From Geminocystis sp. NIES-3709 (GTDB lineage: Bacteria > Cyanobacteriota > Cyanobacteriia > Cyanobacteriales > Cyanobacteriaceae): a DNA stretch of 64,000 nucleotides. The stretch covers positions 3,227,262 through 3,291,261 of the forward strand of contig NZ_AP014821.1 in NCBI RefSeq assembly GCF_001548115.1, written 5' to 3'. The position numbers and the translations under genes were made by a program. The notes beneath the pieces were generated by a model. It was given only the letters and a program-made list of their open reading frames with translations. It did not search any database and was not told the origin of the DNA. Below are positions 8,282 through 18,111 of this stretch, piece by piece (the stretch's first letter is position 1; each line of letters begins with the position of its first letter).

Positions 8282-10092
8282 TTTCTTCTAATGGCTAACA
8301 TGGTTATATCATCAAATTGATCTGCTGTACCAATATGTTGTAAAACTTTATTTTCGATCGTATTTACTAACAATTGAGCAGAATTGAAAGGTTGTCGTAA
8401 AATTTCTTCTAATCTTTCTTCACGGAAAAACTCTCTAGTAATCGATCGAGCATCTGTCACTCCATCAGTATTACCAAAAAGTATATCTCCGGACTCTAAA
8501 TAGATTTGTTTGATGTCAAAAATCATATCCGCCATCATACCTACTGCCGCCCCCGTAGAGTGAAGTTTATTTTTTATATTTCCATGAGAATCTATGATGG
8601 TTAAAGACTCATGACCACCATTAATATAGGTTAATAACCCAGTTTCTGGATCTAAAATTCCCACAAACATAGTAGCAAACATCCCTAAATCTCCGTGATT
8701 ATCGGCAACATAATCGTTAGTTAAACTAACAGATTGAAGGGCATTTAAGTGAACTAGATTAGTTGTATTATCTGAGCTTATCCAACCTGTTTTAGACGGT
8801 TTATAATTTTCTAATATGTCTGTGGGATTTCCGTCAATGGAATATCGACGGGAGAAAATACGAATTAAACTACGAAAAAGTCCCATAAATAATGCAGCAC
8901 CGACTCCCTTATCGCAGACATCTGCTAATACTAAAACCACATTGTGATTAGATAATGTAAAAGTATCATAAAAATCTCCAGCAACTTGACGGGCTGGTTT
9001 GAAAAAAGAGGCTATTTCCCAATTTGGTAGTTTTAGGGGTTGAGAAGGTAAAAAGTTTAACTGCATTTCTCGCCCTTTATCTAATTCTATATTTAATTTT
9101 TTTGTATATTCAACTTCTCTATCTCTGAGATTTTTTTTCTCTAAAGATGCTCCAATTCTTGCTTTTAATAAAGTTTTATTAAATGGTTTTGGAAGGTAAT
9201 CTTCTGCACCAATTTCGATACAACGAATAACGTTTTCCATTTCATCAAGGGCAGAAATCATAATGACGGGAATATGTTTTTTCTTTTCGTCTTGTTTAAT
9301 ATTTTCTAATACTTGATACCCATCAATTTCTGGCATTAATAGATCTAATAATATTAAATCATAGTTTTTTTGAGCAATCATTTCTAAAGCCTCTCGCCCA
9401 TCGATAGAGGTGCTAACAGTATAACCTTCTCTTGTCAATTGGGTAAAGAGTAAATCTCGATTATTTTTATTATCATCTACGACTAAAATATGTCCGGTAA
9501 TTTTTTTATCAATATTCTCTACAGATTTGGGGTATCTTATGGTGACAAAATTGTTTATAGGAATATGGGATAAATTTTTACTATCTTCAGAAATGTTTAA
9601 AAAATTTAATTTTTCAATTTCTGAAAGAAAAGTATTAAGGCGAATTGTTGAGCTATAAATTCTTTCTATGTCACTAAGAAAATCCTCATTTTTTTGATTA
9701 ATTTTTAATTGTTCACACTTTTCTATGATTGGAAAAGTTAAGGGAATCATGACTTCTTTTAATTCGTGTAATTTATTCTTCAACTCTTCTGGGGAATTAT
9801 CTTCTTTATTTTCAATTAAAAGTTGATTAATTATCGATAATATTTCTTGGCCATTATTGTGGATAATCTCTAATTGCTCGATCATAAAATGGCGCTGTAT
9901 GACGATCGAATTTTTATCATCTAAATTTTCAAGCTCGGATTCGGAATAATCAACATCATTAAGATCTTCTAACAGCATTTCACTATAGCCTAAAATCGCG
10001 TTAACAGGAGTGCGCAAGTCATGTCTTAAGTTTGCTACTAAAGATGATTTTACGAGATGATGTTCATGAATATTTGTTTCAAAATTAGTCAT
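8278..10092 (-). CDS. HisKA-like / receiver / SpoIIE-type PP2C phosphatase
   Basis: A 604-residue cytosolic signalling protein and the last gene of the leftward cluster. It opens with a histidine-kinase dimerisation-like motif, LRHDLRTPVNAILGYSEML, with His24. No HATPase_c domain follows; a helical region leads to a receiver domain (about residues 200-320, VVDDNKNNRD, phospho-acceptor Asp in ILLDLLMPEIDGY). A coiled linker (about 320-350) connects to a SpoIIE/PP2C phosphatase domain (about 350-604: GDFYD, LADVCDKGVGAALFM, INGGHE, GNTDGVTD). SpoIIE-family phosphatases dephosphorylate anti-sigma antagonists in partner switching. The kinase-like His without an ATPase suggests that it receives phosphate or docks another kinase. 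The gene starts 52 bases after the response regulator and probably belongs to the same operon. Confidence 0.85.
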   Translation of the reverse strand: MTNFETNIHEHHLVKSSLVANLRHDLRTPVNAILGYSEMLLEDLNDVDYSESELENLDDKNSIVIQRHFMIEQLEIIHNNGQEILSIINQLLIENKEDNSPEELKNKLHELKEVMIPLTFPIIEKCEQLKINQKNEDFLSDIERIYSSTIRLNTFLSEIEKLNFLNISEDSKNLSHIPINNFVTIRYPKSVENIDKKITGHILVVDDNKNNRDLLFTQLTREGYTVSTSIDGREALEMIAQKNYDLILLDLLMPEIDGYQVLENIKQDEKKKHIPVIMISALDEMENVIRCIEIGAEDYLPKPFNKTLLKARIGASLEKKNLRDREVEYTKKLNIELDKGREMQLNFLPSQPLKLPNWEIASFFKPARQVAGDFYDTFTLSNHNVVLVLADVCDKGVGAALFMGLFRSLIRIFSRRYSIDGNPTDILENYKPSKTGWISSDNTTNLVHLNALQSVSLTNDYVADNHGDLGMFATMFVGILDPETGLLTYINGGHESLTIIDSHGNIKNKLHSTGAAVGMMADMIFDIKQIYLESGDILFGNTDGVTDARSITREFFREERLEEILRQPFNSAQLLVNTIENKVLQHIGTADQFDDITMLAIRRN

Positions 10093-10144
10093 TATTAAAT
10101 TGTTGATTTCAATATAAAAAATTGTTATATATAAAAAAGAAAAA

Positions 10145-10507
10145 TTAAGAAAGAAAAAACTCTATTTTACTTAATAATCTTGGTAATTCAATTGGTTTTG
10201 TATCATAGTCATCACATCCAGCATCGATGGCTTTTTGATGATCTCCAGCCATAGCGTGAGCCGTTAAGGCAATAATGGGAGTAGATTTAGTGTCCTCTTT
10301 TTGTTTTAATTGTTGAGTTGCTGTCCAACCGTCAATGATAGGTAAGCTCATATCCATCAATATTAAATCGGGTTTTTCTGAGATAGCTTTTTCAATGCCT
10401 TCATTACCATCAACAGCAATAATAATTTCATAGCCTTTTCGTTTTAATCTACGAGATAACATATCACGATTCATTTCATTATCTTCTACTAATAAAATCT
10501 TGTACAT
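10145..10507 (-). CDS. CheY-like single-domain response regulator
   Basis: A 120-residue stand-alone receiver domain. It shows the acidic pair in LLVEDNEMNRD (Glu8/Asp9), the phospho-acceptor in DLILMDMSLPIIDGW (about Asp52), the Thr/Ala switch in PIIALTAHAM and the conserved lysine in YDTKPIEL. It lacks a DNA-binding output, so it acts through protein contact, probably passing phosphate between the hybrid kinase upstream and the receiver-phosphatase downstream. Fifty-two bases separate it from the phosphatase gene and about 100 bases from the kinase fragment; all run leftward. Confidence 0.92.
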   Translation of the reverse strand: MYKILLVEDNEMNRDMLSRRLKRKGYEIIIAVDGNEGIEKAISEKPDLILMDMSLPIIDGWTATQQLKQKEDTKSTPIIALTAHAMAGDHQKAIDAGCDDYDTKPIELPRLLSKIEFFLS

Positions 10508-10606
10508 AAAATAAATTTAAACTCCTTAATAATTATATAATTTTTATTTTTAAACTTTTTTTAAATCTATTATTTTAATGATGTTAAAATCATAATTAAA
10601 GATTTT

Positions 10607-12421
10607 TTATGAGGTCGCTTGTTCAATTAAATGATGAATTTCTTTCAGTAAAGATTGACGATCGTAAGCACCTTTTTTAATAATATCTTCTACATAAGAA
10701 TTTAATTGTTGTCGTTCTTTTTCACTAATATCTTTAGCGCTAATAATTATAACAGGAATTTTTGCCCAATCAGGATTTTGCCGTAAAAGACTAACAAATT
10801 GAAATCCGTCTATTTTGGGCATCATTAAATCTAATAAGATTAATTTAGGAATATTAATTTTAATTTTGTTTAATCCATCTTCTCCGTCTTGAGCTTCCAC
10901 GACTTGCCAACCTTCTTTTTCTAATAATCGGCGCATCATTTTTCGAGTTGTTTCATCGTCATCTACTATCATGATTGTTTTCTCAGATAATGAGTTGTAT
11001 TTTCCTAAAATATTTTTCAATTGATTTTGATTTAACGGTTTTGTTAAATAATCCGTAGCCCCTAATGTATAGCCCATACTTCGATCGCTGAGAAAAGTTG
11101 CCATTACCACGGGAATAGAAGCTAAATCAGGATCAGCTTTTAGTTGACTTAAAACAGACCAACCATCAATTTTGGGCATAACAACGTCTAAAATAATGAC
11201 ATCTGGTTTAATTTGACGTGCTAATTGTAAGGCTTCAGCAGGATTGGTAGTAGAAGTAATCTGAAAATGTCCATCACTCAAAAAGTGGGTTATTACATCA
11301 TGAGTACTTATATCATCGTCAATGACGAGAATTTTTTTCATGGGTTGTTCAATATTCGATTCATCGGTAGATAATTCGATCGTAACTTTTTGAATCTCGG
11401 ATTTAATGTCCGTGACTTCGGCAGGTATATGAGATGTAAATGTAGTTCCTTTTCCTTCTTCACTGTCTAAAAGAATATAACCTCCCATCATCTCCGTAAA
11501 TTTTTTAGTAATAGTTAAACCTAAACCAGTACCACCATATTTCCTAGTGGTAGAAGCATCCGCTTGAGAAAAAGCATTAAATAATTTGGCTTGTTGGCTC
11601 GGATTCATGCCAATACCAGTATCTTTAATTTCAAATAAAATCCAATCTTTGTTATCTTTGACATAACGATCGATCGTCATAGTAATTACTCCATCTTTAG
11701 TAAATTTACTAGCATTACTCAACAAATTAAACATATTTTGTCTAATTTTGGTAATATCTGCCGTCATAAATCCCAAATTATCAGAATAATTAACTTCAAA
11801 GACATTATTATTTTTTTCCATTAAGGGTTGAATTGTAACAACAATTTCTTGAATAATTTTGCTTATTTCAAAATGTTCTAAGTATAATTCCATCTTTCCG
11901 GCTTCAATTTTAGAAATATCTAAAATATCATTAATTAAACCTAATAAATGTTTTCCAGCACCCTGTATTTTTTTTAAATCTTCGACAAATTCTTCTTCTC
12001 CCATGTCTTCGGCTTCTTCTTCTAATAACTCGCTATAACCGATAATGGCATTTAAAGGAGTTCTTAATTCGTGACTCATATTGGCTAAAAATGAACTTTT
12101 CGCACGATTTGCTTCTTCGGCGATTTCTTTGGCTTCTTCTAATTGATGAGTACGATTTTTTACTCTTGTTTCTAATTCTTGATTTGTTGTCGCTAAAAAT
12201 GCAAAAGATTCCTGTAATTTTTGTGCCATTTGATTAAACAAAAATCCTAGATGTCCTAATTCATCTTTGCGATTAATTTCTATCTGAAAATCTAAATTTC
12301 CTTGAGCAATACGATCGGTTGCAGACATTAATTCTGTAAGCGGTTTTTCAATCTCTTTTTTAATCAAAGAATAGATAATAATAATGATAGCGGTTAAAGA
12401 TAAAATTCCTACCACTACCAT
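10607..12421 (-). pseudogene. Hybrid histidine kinase, C-terminal part (gene split by IS)
   Basis: The 3' portion of a Cache-type hybrid sensor kinase. The residues kept are one membrane helix (residues 1-20), HAMP (about 20-75), a coiled coil, HisKA with SHELRTPLNAIIGYSE (His near 114), HATPase_c (N box near NLLSNASKFT, G boxes DTGIGM and GGTGLGLTI), and two receiver domains. REC1 carries ILDVVMPKIDGW and REC2 carries LLDLMMPKIDGF. The original frame continues 13 codons upstream of this ATG to SWLNFQVFVIARS at the edge of the insertion sequence. The N-terminal sensor half lies beyond the IS at 13598-14680. This fragment could still be made from its internal ATG as a sensor-less kinase, which I cannot judge. 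Confidence 0.9.
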
Positions 12422-12462
12422 ACTTCTAGCAATAACAAATACTTGGAAATTTAACCATGATT

Positions 12463-13599
12463 AGACCTCTTGCAAAATTAAATACGAGATAGGATTAACC
12501 AGAATAATCTATAATTTTGGGCGATGGAGGATACCTTAAGTATAAGATTTAATTATGAAACTTGAGAGAATAAAAAAATTAAAGCCAGAAAAGTTTAAAA
12601 GGAGATTTGGAGTAAAAAAAGAAACCTATAATCTTTTAGTAGAAATAGTCAAAAAAGAACAAAACAATCACAAAAGAGGAAGGAAAAGCAAATTAACAGT
12701 GTCCGAGCAGATTTTAGTAACCTTGGAATATTTGAGAGAATATCGAACTTATTTTCACATATCAGAGTACTGGAATATCTCAGAATCAACGGTTTGTAGA
12801 ACAGTTCATAAAATTGAAAAAATCTTGCTCAAATCAGGTTATTTTTCCCTAGGTGGTAAAAAAGAATTGATAAAAAAAGAGAATGAAATTAAGGCAGTAT
12901 TAATAGATGTTACTGAAATAGCAATCGAAAGACCAAAAAAAAGACAAAAAATTTACTATAGTGGCAAAAAGAAGGAACATACATTTAAAGCACAATTAGT
13001 AGTTAATAAAGATACCTTGGAAATAATTTGTTATGTAAATGGACGAGGAAGAGAACATGATTTTAAAATTTTTAAAAACAGTAGATTACCATTAAGTGAA
13101 AAAATAAAGTGTTTAGTAGACAAAGGTTATCAAGGTATAGAAAAAATTCATAAATTAAGCGAAATACCAAAAAAGAAAACAAAAAAAAGAAAGTTAACCC
13201 AAGAAGAAAAAAGAAAAAATAGAGAGTTAAATCGACAAAGAATCGTAATTGAACATGTAAATAGAAAACTTAAAATATTTAGAATACTATCAGAAAAATA
13301 TAGAAATAAAAGAAAAAGATTTGGGTTAAGATTCAACTTAATTGCGGGAATTTATAACTATGAAATAGTGAAAAAAGACATAGCTATTATTTAAGAACTA
13401 TATTAAAGAATCCAGTAAATTAATTTGTGTATTTTATCGCCAATGGGTATTTACTTTCCTAGGTTGAGAATTATATAAGCAAGAATTATGATTAACTGTA
13501 TAAAGGCACTTATTTTCTTTAATTAAATTAAAGGCGATTGCTAATATTTTGTCTTATCCTATCATCTTTTTATGTTCATTATAATTTTGCAAGAGATCT
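12463..13599. mobile_element. IS5-family insertion sequence, ISL2-like
   Basis: A 1137-bp element with terminal inverted repeats AGACCTCTTGCAAAATTA (left) and AGATCTCTTGCAAAATTA (right, minus strand). It is flanked by the 3-bp duplication ATT (12460-12462 and 13600-13602). A 3-bp A-N-T target fits the ISL2 subgroup of IS5. It carries one intact transposase gene, so it may still be mobile. It sits in the membrane-anchor region of the hybrid sensor kinase gene. Confidence 0.88.
12555..13394 (+). CDS. IS5-family (DDE_Tnp_4) transposase
   Basis: A 279-residue, lysine-rich transposase. An N-terminal helix-turn-helix region (about residues 45-95, TYFHISEYWNISESTVCRTV) binds the ends. The catalytic DDE core follows: first Asp in VLIDVTEI, second Asp in LVDKGYQG, and the Glu in RIVIEHVNRKLK near residue 237. 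The ORF is uninterrupted and fills the element, which suggests recent arrival. It reads opposite to the kinase gene that it interrupts. Runs of lysine codons (AAA) give it a more A-rich top strand than its neighbours. Confidence 0.9.
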   Translation: MKLERIKKLKPEKFKRRFGVKKETYNLLVEIVKKEQNNHKRGRKSKLTVSEQILVTLEYLREYRTYFHISEYWNISESTVCRTVHKIEKILLKSGYFSLGGKKELIKKENEIKAVLIDVTEIAIERPKKRQKIYYSGKKKEHTFKAQLVVNKDTLEIICYVNGRGREHDFKIFKNSRLPLSEKIKCLVDKGYQGIEKIHKLSEIPKKKTKKRKLTQEEKRKNRELNRQRIVIEHVNRKLKIFRILSEKYRNKRKRFGLRFNLIAGIYNYEIVKKDIAII

Positions 13600-14680
13600 A
13601 TTGAGGAACGATCGTCACCCAATACCAATCAGCACCATCTATTTGACTAACAACATAATATTCTTGATTTTTTTCACTATGTAACAGTGCTCCTTCTGTG
13701 ATGGGTGCTTCCAGATCAATAGATTTCATTAACTCAAAAAAAACTGACCAATCATAGGTTTTATTTCCTGTTTTTTTGATCATGTCATCTATAGTTATAT
13801 TTCCATCACTTTGTTTAATTTCTTCCATTAAATCTGGATGTACAATAAACCTTCCATTTCGATCGAAAATAACATTTTCTGTACCATTTATTTTTTCTTC
13901 TAAAGTGCTTTTTTGTAATTCGCTAATGAGAATATCATGACCAATAGTACCGATATGATTCCCTTTTGTATCATCAATGGGAGTGACACTAGAAACCATC
14001 CAATCTTCTAGGGTTGCATCATAATAAATACTTGTCCAAACCGTTTTTCTGGAGGGATTATTTTTTTTAGTGGTAATTTGAAAAGACTCGTCAGTGGTAA
14101 CTATTTTATCTGATGTAGCTTTTTCTGTCCAAGGATAGTTAGGCATATAAATTACAATGCCATTTTCAGGAATTTGAATATAGGTATTAACAAAATGATT
14201 TTCCCATGCTCTGCCAAAGGATTTAACGATGTGAAAAAAATCAATCACTCGCTCTTTCATCTCATCATTGATCAGCACATTTTTTCCTAGAAAAACTCCG
14301 GGAGTGTTTTGATCATCAAAAGGCTGAAGATTTCGAATAGTACCATCTTTTCTTCTGACTAAAATTTTATTAAATTTCTCAATATCTTGAACAGAATTCA
14401 CTCCCAACTCTTGCGTTATAAATGTTTTCATGTTCTGATTATTTTTTTGAGAATCTAAGAAAATTTGACTTTCTTTTTTGACCACTACTTCTGTATAAAT
14501 TCTAACATTTTTAATGGCGTGATCTTTAACTTTTTTCATTAAATAAATAAATCCTAAACCATTACAAACAATCGTTATTATCCCTACGGAAATAACTGTT
14601 TTAATAAGAGTTTTTTTTGTTAAAGATTCATTAAAAATCTTTTTAGTTTTGTTTCGATTATTAATGTATTCTGTATCCAT
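13598..14680 (-). pseudogene. Hybrid histidine kinase, N-terminal Cache sensor part (split by IS)
   Basis: The 5' portion of the same sensor kinase, 360 residues. It has a membrane helix (about residues 25-48), then a large extracytoplasmic region (about 50-355) with the pattern of a double Cache sensor: VNTYIQIPENGIVIYMPNYP, a WTSIYYD segment, ISELQ and a final DWYWVTIVPQ. Cache domains commonly bind amino acids, organic acids or other small ligands. Its stop codon TAG is made from the last bases of the insertion sequence. Removal of the IS and one ATT copy joins Pro-Gln here to Ser-Trp of the downstream fragment in frame, giving a 977-residue kinase. Its start overlaps the end of the adenylation-reductase gene by 20 bases, so it was translationally coupled to it. 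Confidence 0.88.
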
Positions 14681-17621
14681 TATTTTTAATTAGAGGTTGT
14701 GTTAAATAGTCCGCAAAATAAGCCTTTAATAATTTTTCTTCTATACAAGGACAAGAAATTATCTTAAATAGATTTTGTAATGTTTTATCTTCTTGAAACT
14801 CAAATGAGCCTAACGATCGTTGTAAGAAATTCTCAGATTTTAGCAAGGTTAAAAAGGGTGTTAGTTCATTATCTACTTTAGAGCGAATAATTTCTTGTAA
14901 TTTTTCATACCATTTTTGATAGGATATGATCTCTATATTACTATTATTTTTCTTCATCCAGTGTAATAAGGTACTCCACTTAATAGGATTCGGATTAACC
15001 AAATTAAAACTATTATTTAGAGACGATTCTTGTTGAGATAAATACACGATCGTTTTACTAATATAGTCCACAGAGACAAGATTCACGATGGCATCTATAT
15101 CGGGAAAAAGAGATAATTGTAAGCAACCTTTCAACATTCTGGGAATAAATTCAGCACTAAAAGATGAATTCGGTTTAGTAAAATTTATTATATTACTAGG
15201 TCGAAAAATAGTGATAGGAACACCTCTTGATTGAGACATTATTAATAATTTTTCTGCTACATATTTACTTTTCGCATAACCTCCACATAAAAAGTGTCCA
15301 TCGGGTTTTTGATCTGTTTTAATAAACGTAATTTTTTCTGAAGAAAAGACATCCGTTGTGGAGATATAAAAAATAGGTTTTGTTTTAAAATGACAAGCTA
15401 ATTTTATAATTTCTTCTGTGCCTTTTACATTGACACGTCGCAAAAAAGAATAAGGATAAACAATATTAACCCATGCTCCACAATGATAAATCAAGTCTAT
15501 TTTTTGAGCTAATTCTTTAAATTTTTCTATGGATAATCCTAAATTGGGTTCCGCTAAATCACCGATAACAGGAATAATACGATCGTGCCATTTTTCCTCC
15601 CAAAGATGATTATTTTTTAGCCTTTTTTCAATTCTTTTTAAAGTATCAATATTTTTTTTCTCTCTTACCAAACAATAAATTTTATAAGAGGTATTTATTA
15701 AAAGTTGAGATAATAAATGTATTCCTAATAAACCTGTTGATCCTGTTAAAAATACATTATCTTTATTTTCTTTAAAATTAAATTTATTTTCTGGAAAAAT
15801 ATCTGATTTTAAAATTACATCTTTCCTCATAAATTCTAATTCATCTTTGGATAAATTAACATAACTTTTTGCTTTAATATTTTCAGCTAAACAAGTAATA
15901 GTTGAATTTTCTAAAAATTTATTGATCGAAATATGGCAATTAAAATAAGTATTAATTTCATCCATAAGGACGATCGCCTTTAAAGAATCACCACCGAGAT
16001 CAAAAAAGTCATCATTTACGCCGATATAATGCAAATTTAATGACTTTTGCCACATTTGAGTTAATTTAATTTCTATGGAGTTTGTCGGAGGTGAATAAGA
16101 TGTTTTTCTTAATGTTTCTTCTTGAGGTATGGGTAAGGCACGTCGATCGATTTTACCATTCAGAGTTTGAGGAAATTCTGAGAGAATAATAAAAGAAAAG
16201 GGAATTTCATGAGGTGGTAATTTATGGATTAAATAATCTTGTATAGCAGAAATAATATTGTCTTTTTTGCCCTGATTCCTAAGAGTTAAATAAGCAATTA
16301 ATCGTTTATCTTCTTCATTAAAGTTATATAAAATAACAACAGCTTTACTAATACTTGGATATTTTTCTAAAGTCGCTTCAATCTCTCCTAATTCGACTCG
16401 AAAACCCCTAATTTTTACTAATTGATCATTTCTCCCGACAAATCTTAATTGTCCATCCGGTAAATATACTGCTATATCACCTGTTTTGTACATTTTGGAA
16501 CTAGAATCATTAGTGAAAGGATTAGGTAAAAATCTCTCGGCAGTCAAATCTTCTCGATTACGGTATCCCCTCGCGATACCAGCACCTGTTAAATATATTT
16601 CTCCTAATTCTCCTTCAGGTACAACTTGTAAATTTTCGTCTAATAATAATACTTCCGTTTGACTGATAGGTTTACCAATAGGAGGAATATCGTCATAACC
16701 TTTGGGAATTAGAGCAACGGTGGAAAATGTGGTATCCTCGGAAGGGCCATAAAGGTTAAATACTTGTTTAATCTGTTTAAACTTATAAACTTCTTGTACT
16801 ATTTTATTTGATAATGCTTCTCCAGCAAGATTTACAGTGGTGACTGACGAGGGAATTCCATTAATTTTACAAATAGATGCGATCGCACTAGGTACAGTAT
16901 CAATGAGAGTAACTTCTTGAGCATGAGAGGATTCTGGGAGGTGTAAAATATTATCAACTAAAATGACTTTACCGCCGACACTCAACGGTACAAAAATCTC
17001 AAATATTGATAAATCAAAACAAATAGAAGTAGAAGCTAAAACCCCTTTTAATTGTTCTAAACTGAAAAAATCGATCGCCCAATTAATAAATGCGATCGTG
17101 TTACGATGTTCAATTTCTACTCCTTTTGGTTGTCCTGTCGAGCCAGAAGTGTAAATAATATAAGCGAGGCTATTAATATTATCAGTATGGGTTATATTTG
17201 TTGTAGAATATCGATTAATATTATCTTGTTCTTGATCTAAATTAACTTTAATAGCGGAATGATTTGGTAAATTTTTAGATAAAGATTCTTGAGTGATTAA
17301 AATAGATAATTGAGAATCTTTAATCATGAAATCTAATCTATCTTGAGGATAGTTAGGATCAAGAGGAACGTAGGCAAACCCTGCCTTTAAAATTCCCAAA
17401 AGTGAGATAATTAAATTAGCATTTCTTTCCAAGCAAATACCGACCAAAATTTCTTCTTTTTTTTCTATTTCTAAACCTTTCAAATAATGAGCTAACTGAT
17501 TTGATTTTTGATGTAACTCCTGATAGGTTAATTGTTCATTTTCTGTAAGAATAGCGATGTTATAAGGAATTTTTTGGACTATATTTTCAAAAAAATCTTG
17601 AATGCAATTAATGTTGCTCAT
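14661..17621 (-). CDS. NRPS-like adenylation-carrier-thioester reductase (A-T-R) enzyme
   Basis: A 986-residue single-module enzyme that should activate an amino acid as the adenylate, load it on its own carrier domain and release it by NAD(P)H reduction as an aldehyde or alcohol. Domains: adenylation (about 10-500; A3 motif TSGSTGQPKG near 158, A4 FDLSIFEIF, A5 NLYGPSED, A10 lysine in NGKIDRRALP near 487); carrier (about 510-580; phosphopantetheine serine in LGGDSLKA near 543); reductase (about 620-980; nucleotide motif TGSTGLLG near 625, catalytic Tyr-x3-Lys in GYAKSK near 780). There is no condensation domain. My hand alignment gives a pocket code near DLFTNALTFK, close to alanine-type codes. 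ATGA overlap with the upstream RsbW-like gene shows coupled translation. Confidence 0.9.
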   Translation of the reverse strand: MSNINCIQDFFENIVQKIPYNIAILTENEQLTYQELHQKSNQLAHYLKGLEIEKKEEILVGICLERNANLIISLLGILKAGFAYVPLDPNYPQDRLDFMIKDSQLSILITQESLSKNLPNHSAIKVNLDQEQDNINRYSTTNITHTDNINSLAYIIYTSGSTGQPKGVEIEHRNTIAFINWAIDFFSLEQLKGVLASTSICFDLSIFEIFVPLSVGGKVILVDNILHLPESSHAQEVTLIDTVPSAIASICKINGIPSSVTTVNLAGEALSNKIVQEVYKFKQIKQVFNLYGPSEDTTFSTVALIPKGYDDIPPIGKPISQTEVLLLDENLQVVPEGELGEIYLTGAGIARGYRNREDLTAERFLPNPFTNDSSSKMYKTGDIAVYLPDGQLRFVGRNDQLVKIRGFRVELGEIEATLEKYPSISKAVVILYNFNEEDKRLIAYLTLRNQGKKDNIISAIQDYLIHKLPPHEIPFSFIILSEFPQTLNGKIDRRALPIPQEETLRKTSYSPPTNSIEIKLTQMWQKSLNLHYIGVNDDFFDLGGDSLKAIVLMDEINTYFNCHISINKFLENSTITCLAENIKAKSYVNLSKDELEFMRKDVILKSDIFPENKFNFKENKDNVFLTGSTGLLGIHLLSQLLINTSYKIYCLVREKKNIDTLKRIEKRLKNNHLWEEKWHDRIIPVIGDLAEPNLGLSIEKFKELAQKIDLIYHCGAWVNIVYPYSFLRRVNVKGTEEIIKLACHFKTKPIFYISTTDVFSSEKITFIKTDQKPDGHFLCGGYAKSKYVAEKLLIMSQSRGVPITIFRPSNIINFTKPNSSFSAEFIPRMLKGCLQLSLFPDIDAIVNLVSVDYISKTIVYLSQQESSLNNSFNLVNPNPIKWSTLLHWMKKNNSNIEIISYQKWYEKLQEIIRSKVDNELTPFLTLLKSENFLQRSLGSFEFQEDKTLQNLFKIISCPCIEEKLLKAYFADYLTQPLIKNNGYRIH

Positions 17622-18040
17622 TTTCTATAAATAGTTAAAATATTGATGTTTTCATTATCTACTCTTTCATAATAAAACTCATCTACTCCATCAAAAGCAA
17701 GAAAAATACCTAAACCTCCAATCGGTCGATCGTCGATCGCTACATTAATCATTTCTGATTCTACTTCCAGTTTACTGGTGGGATCAAAAGGAATTCCAGA
17801 ATCATGAATTGTAATAACGATCGTCTTGTCTGATATTTCTGACTCAAAAAAAATATAACTTTCTCGATCGTCTTCTGAATAGCCATAATTAATAATATTA
17901 GTAGCCAATTCATCAATGGCAAGACGCAATTTATATATAGCTTTTTTTTCTAAATTAGCCATATTAGCGACTTTAACGATATATTCGGTAATAATCTTGA
18001 GAGAATCTAAGGTAGCAGATACTGTTAATTTTTCGCTCAT
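17618..18040 (-). CDS. RsbW-like anti-sigma factor / serine kinase (HATPase_c_2)
   Basis: A 140-residue GHKL ATPase of the anti-sigma regulatory type. The N box is LRLAIDELATNIINYGY, the G1 box is IHDSGIPFDP, and a G2-like box is PIGGLGIFLAFDGVDEFYYE. Such proteins bind a sigma factor or other target, or phosphorylate a STAS-domain antagonist, and are opposed by SpoIIE phosphatases. One lies at the far end of this cluster. No STAS protein or sigma factor is encoded in the window. It is the first gene of the leftward cluster; its TGA overlaps the ATG of the A-T-R enzyme (ATGA). Confidence 0.88.
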   Translation of the reverse strand: MSEKLTVSATLDSLKIITEYIVKVANMANLEKKAIYKLRLAIDELATNIINYGYSEDDRESYIFFESEISDKTIVITIHDSGIPFDPTSKLEVESEMINVAIDDRPIGGLGIFLAFDGVDEFYYERVDNENINILTIYRK

Positions 18041-18111
18041 AATAAATTAGGTTTGTGAAGAAACGATTTTGTCGTGCTTAAAATTTTTTAAATAGAAATA
18101 GACTTTGCGGT

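Noticed and set aside
8278-18040. Complete nonribosomal peptide cluster
   Set aside because: There is no condensation or thioesterase domain, no second module, no phosphopantetheinyl transferase and no transporter; the single A-T-R enzyme sits among signalling genes instead.
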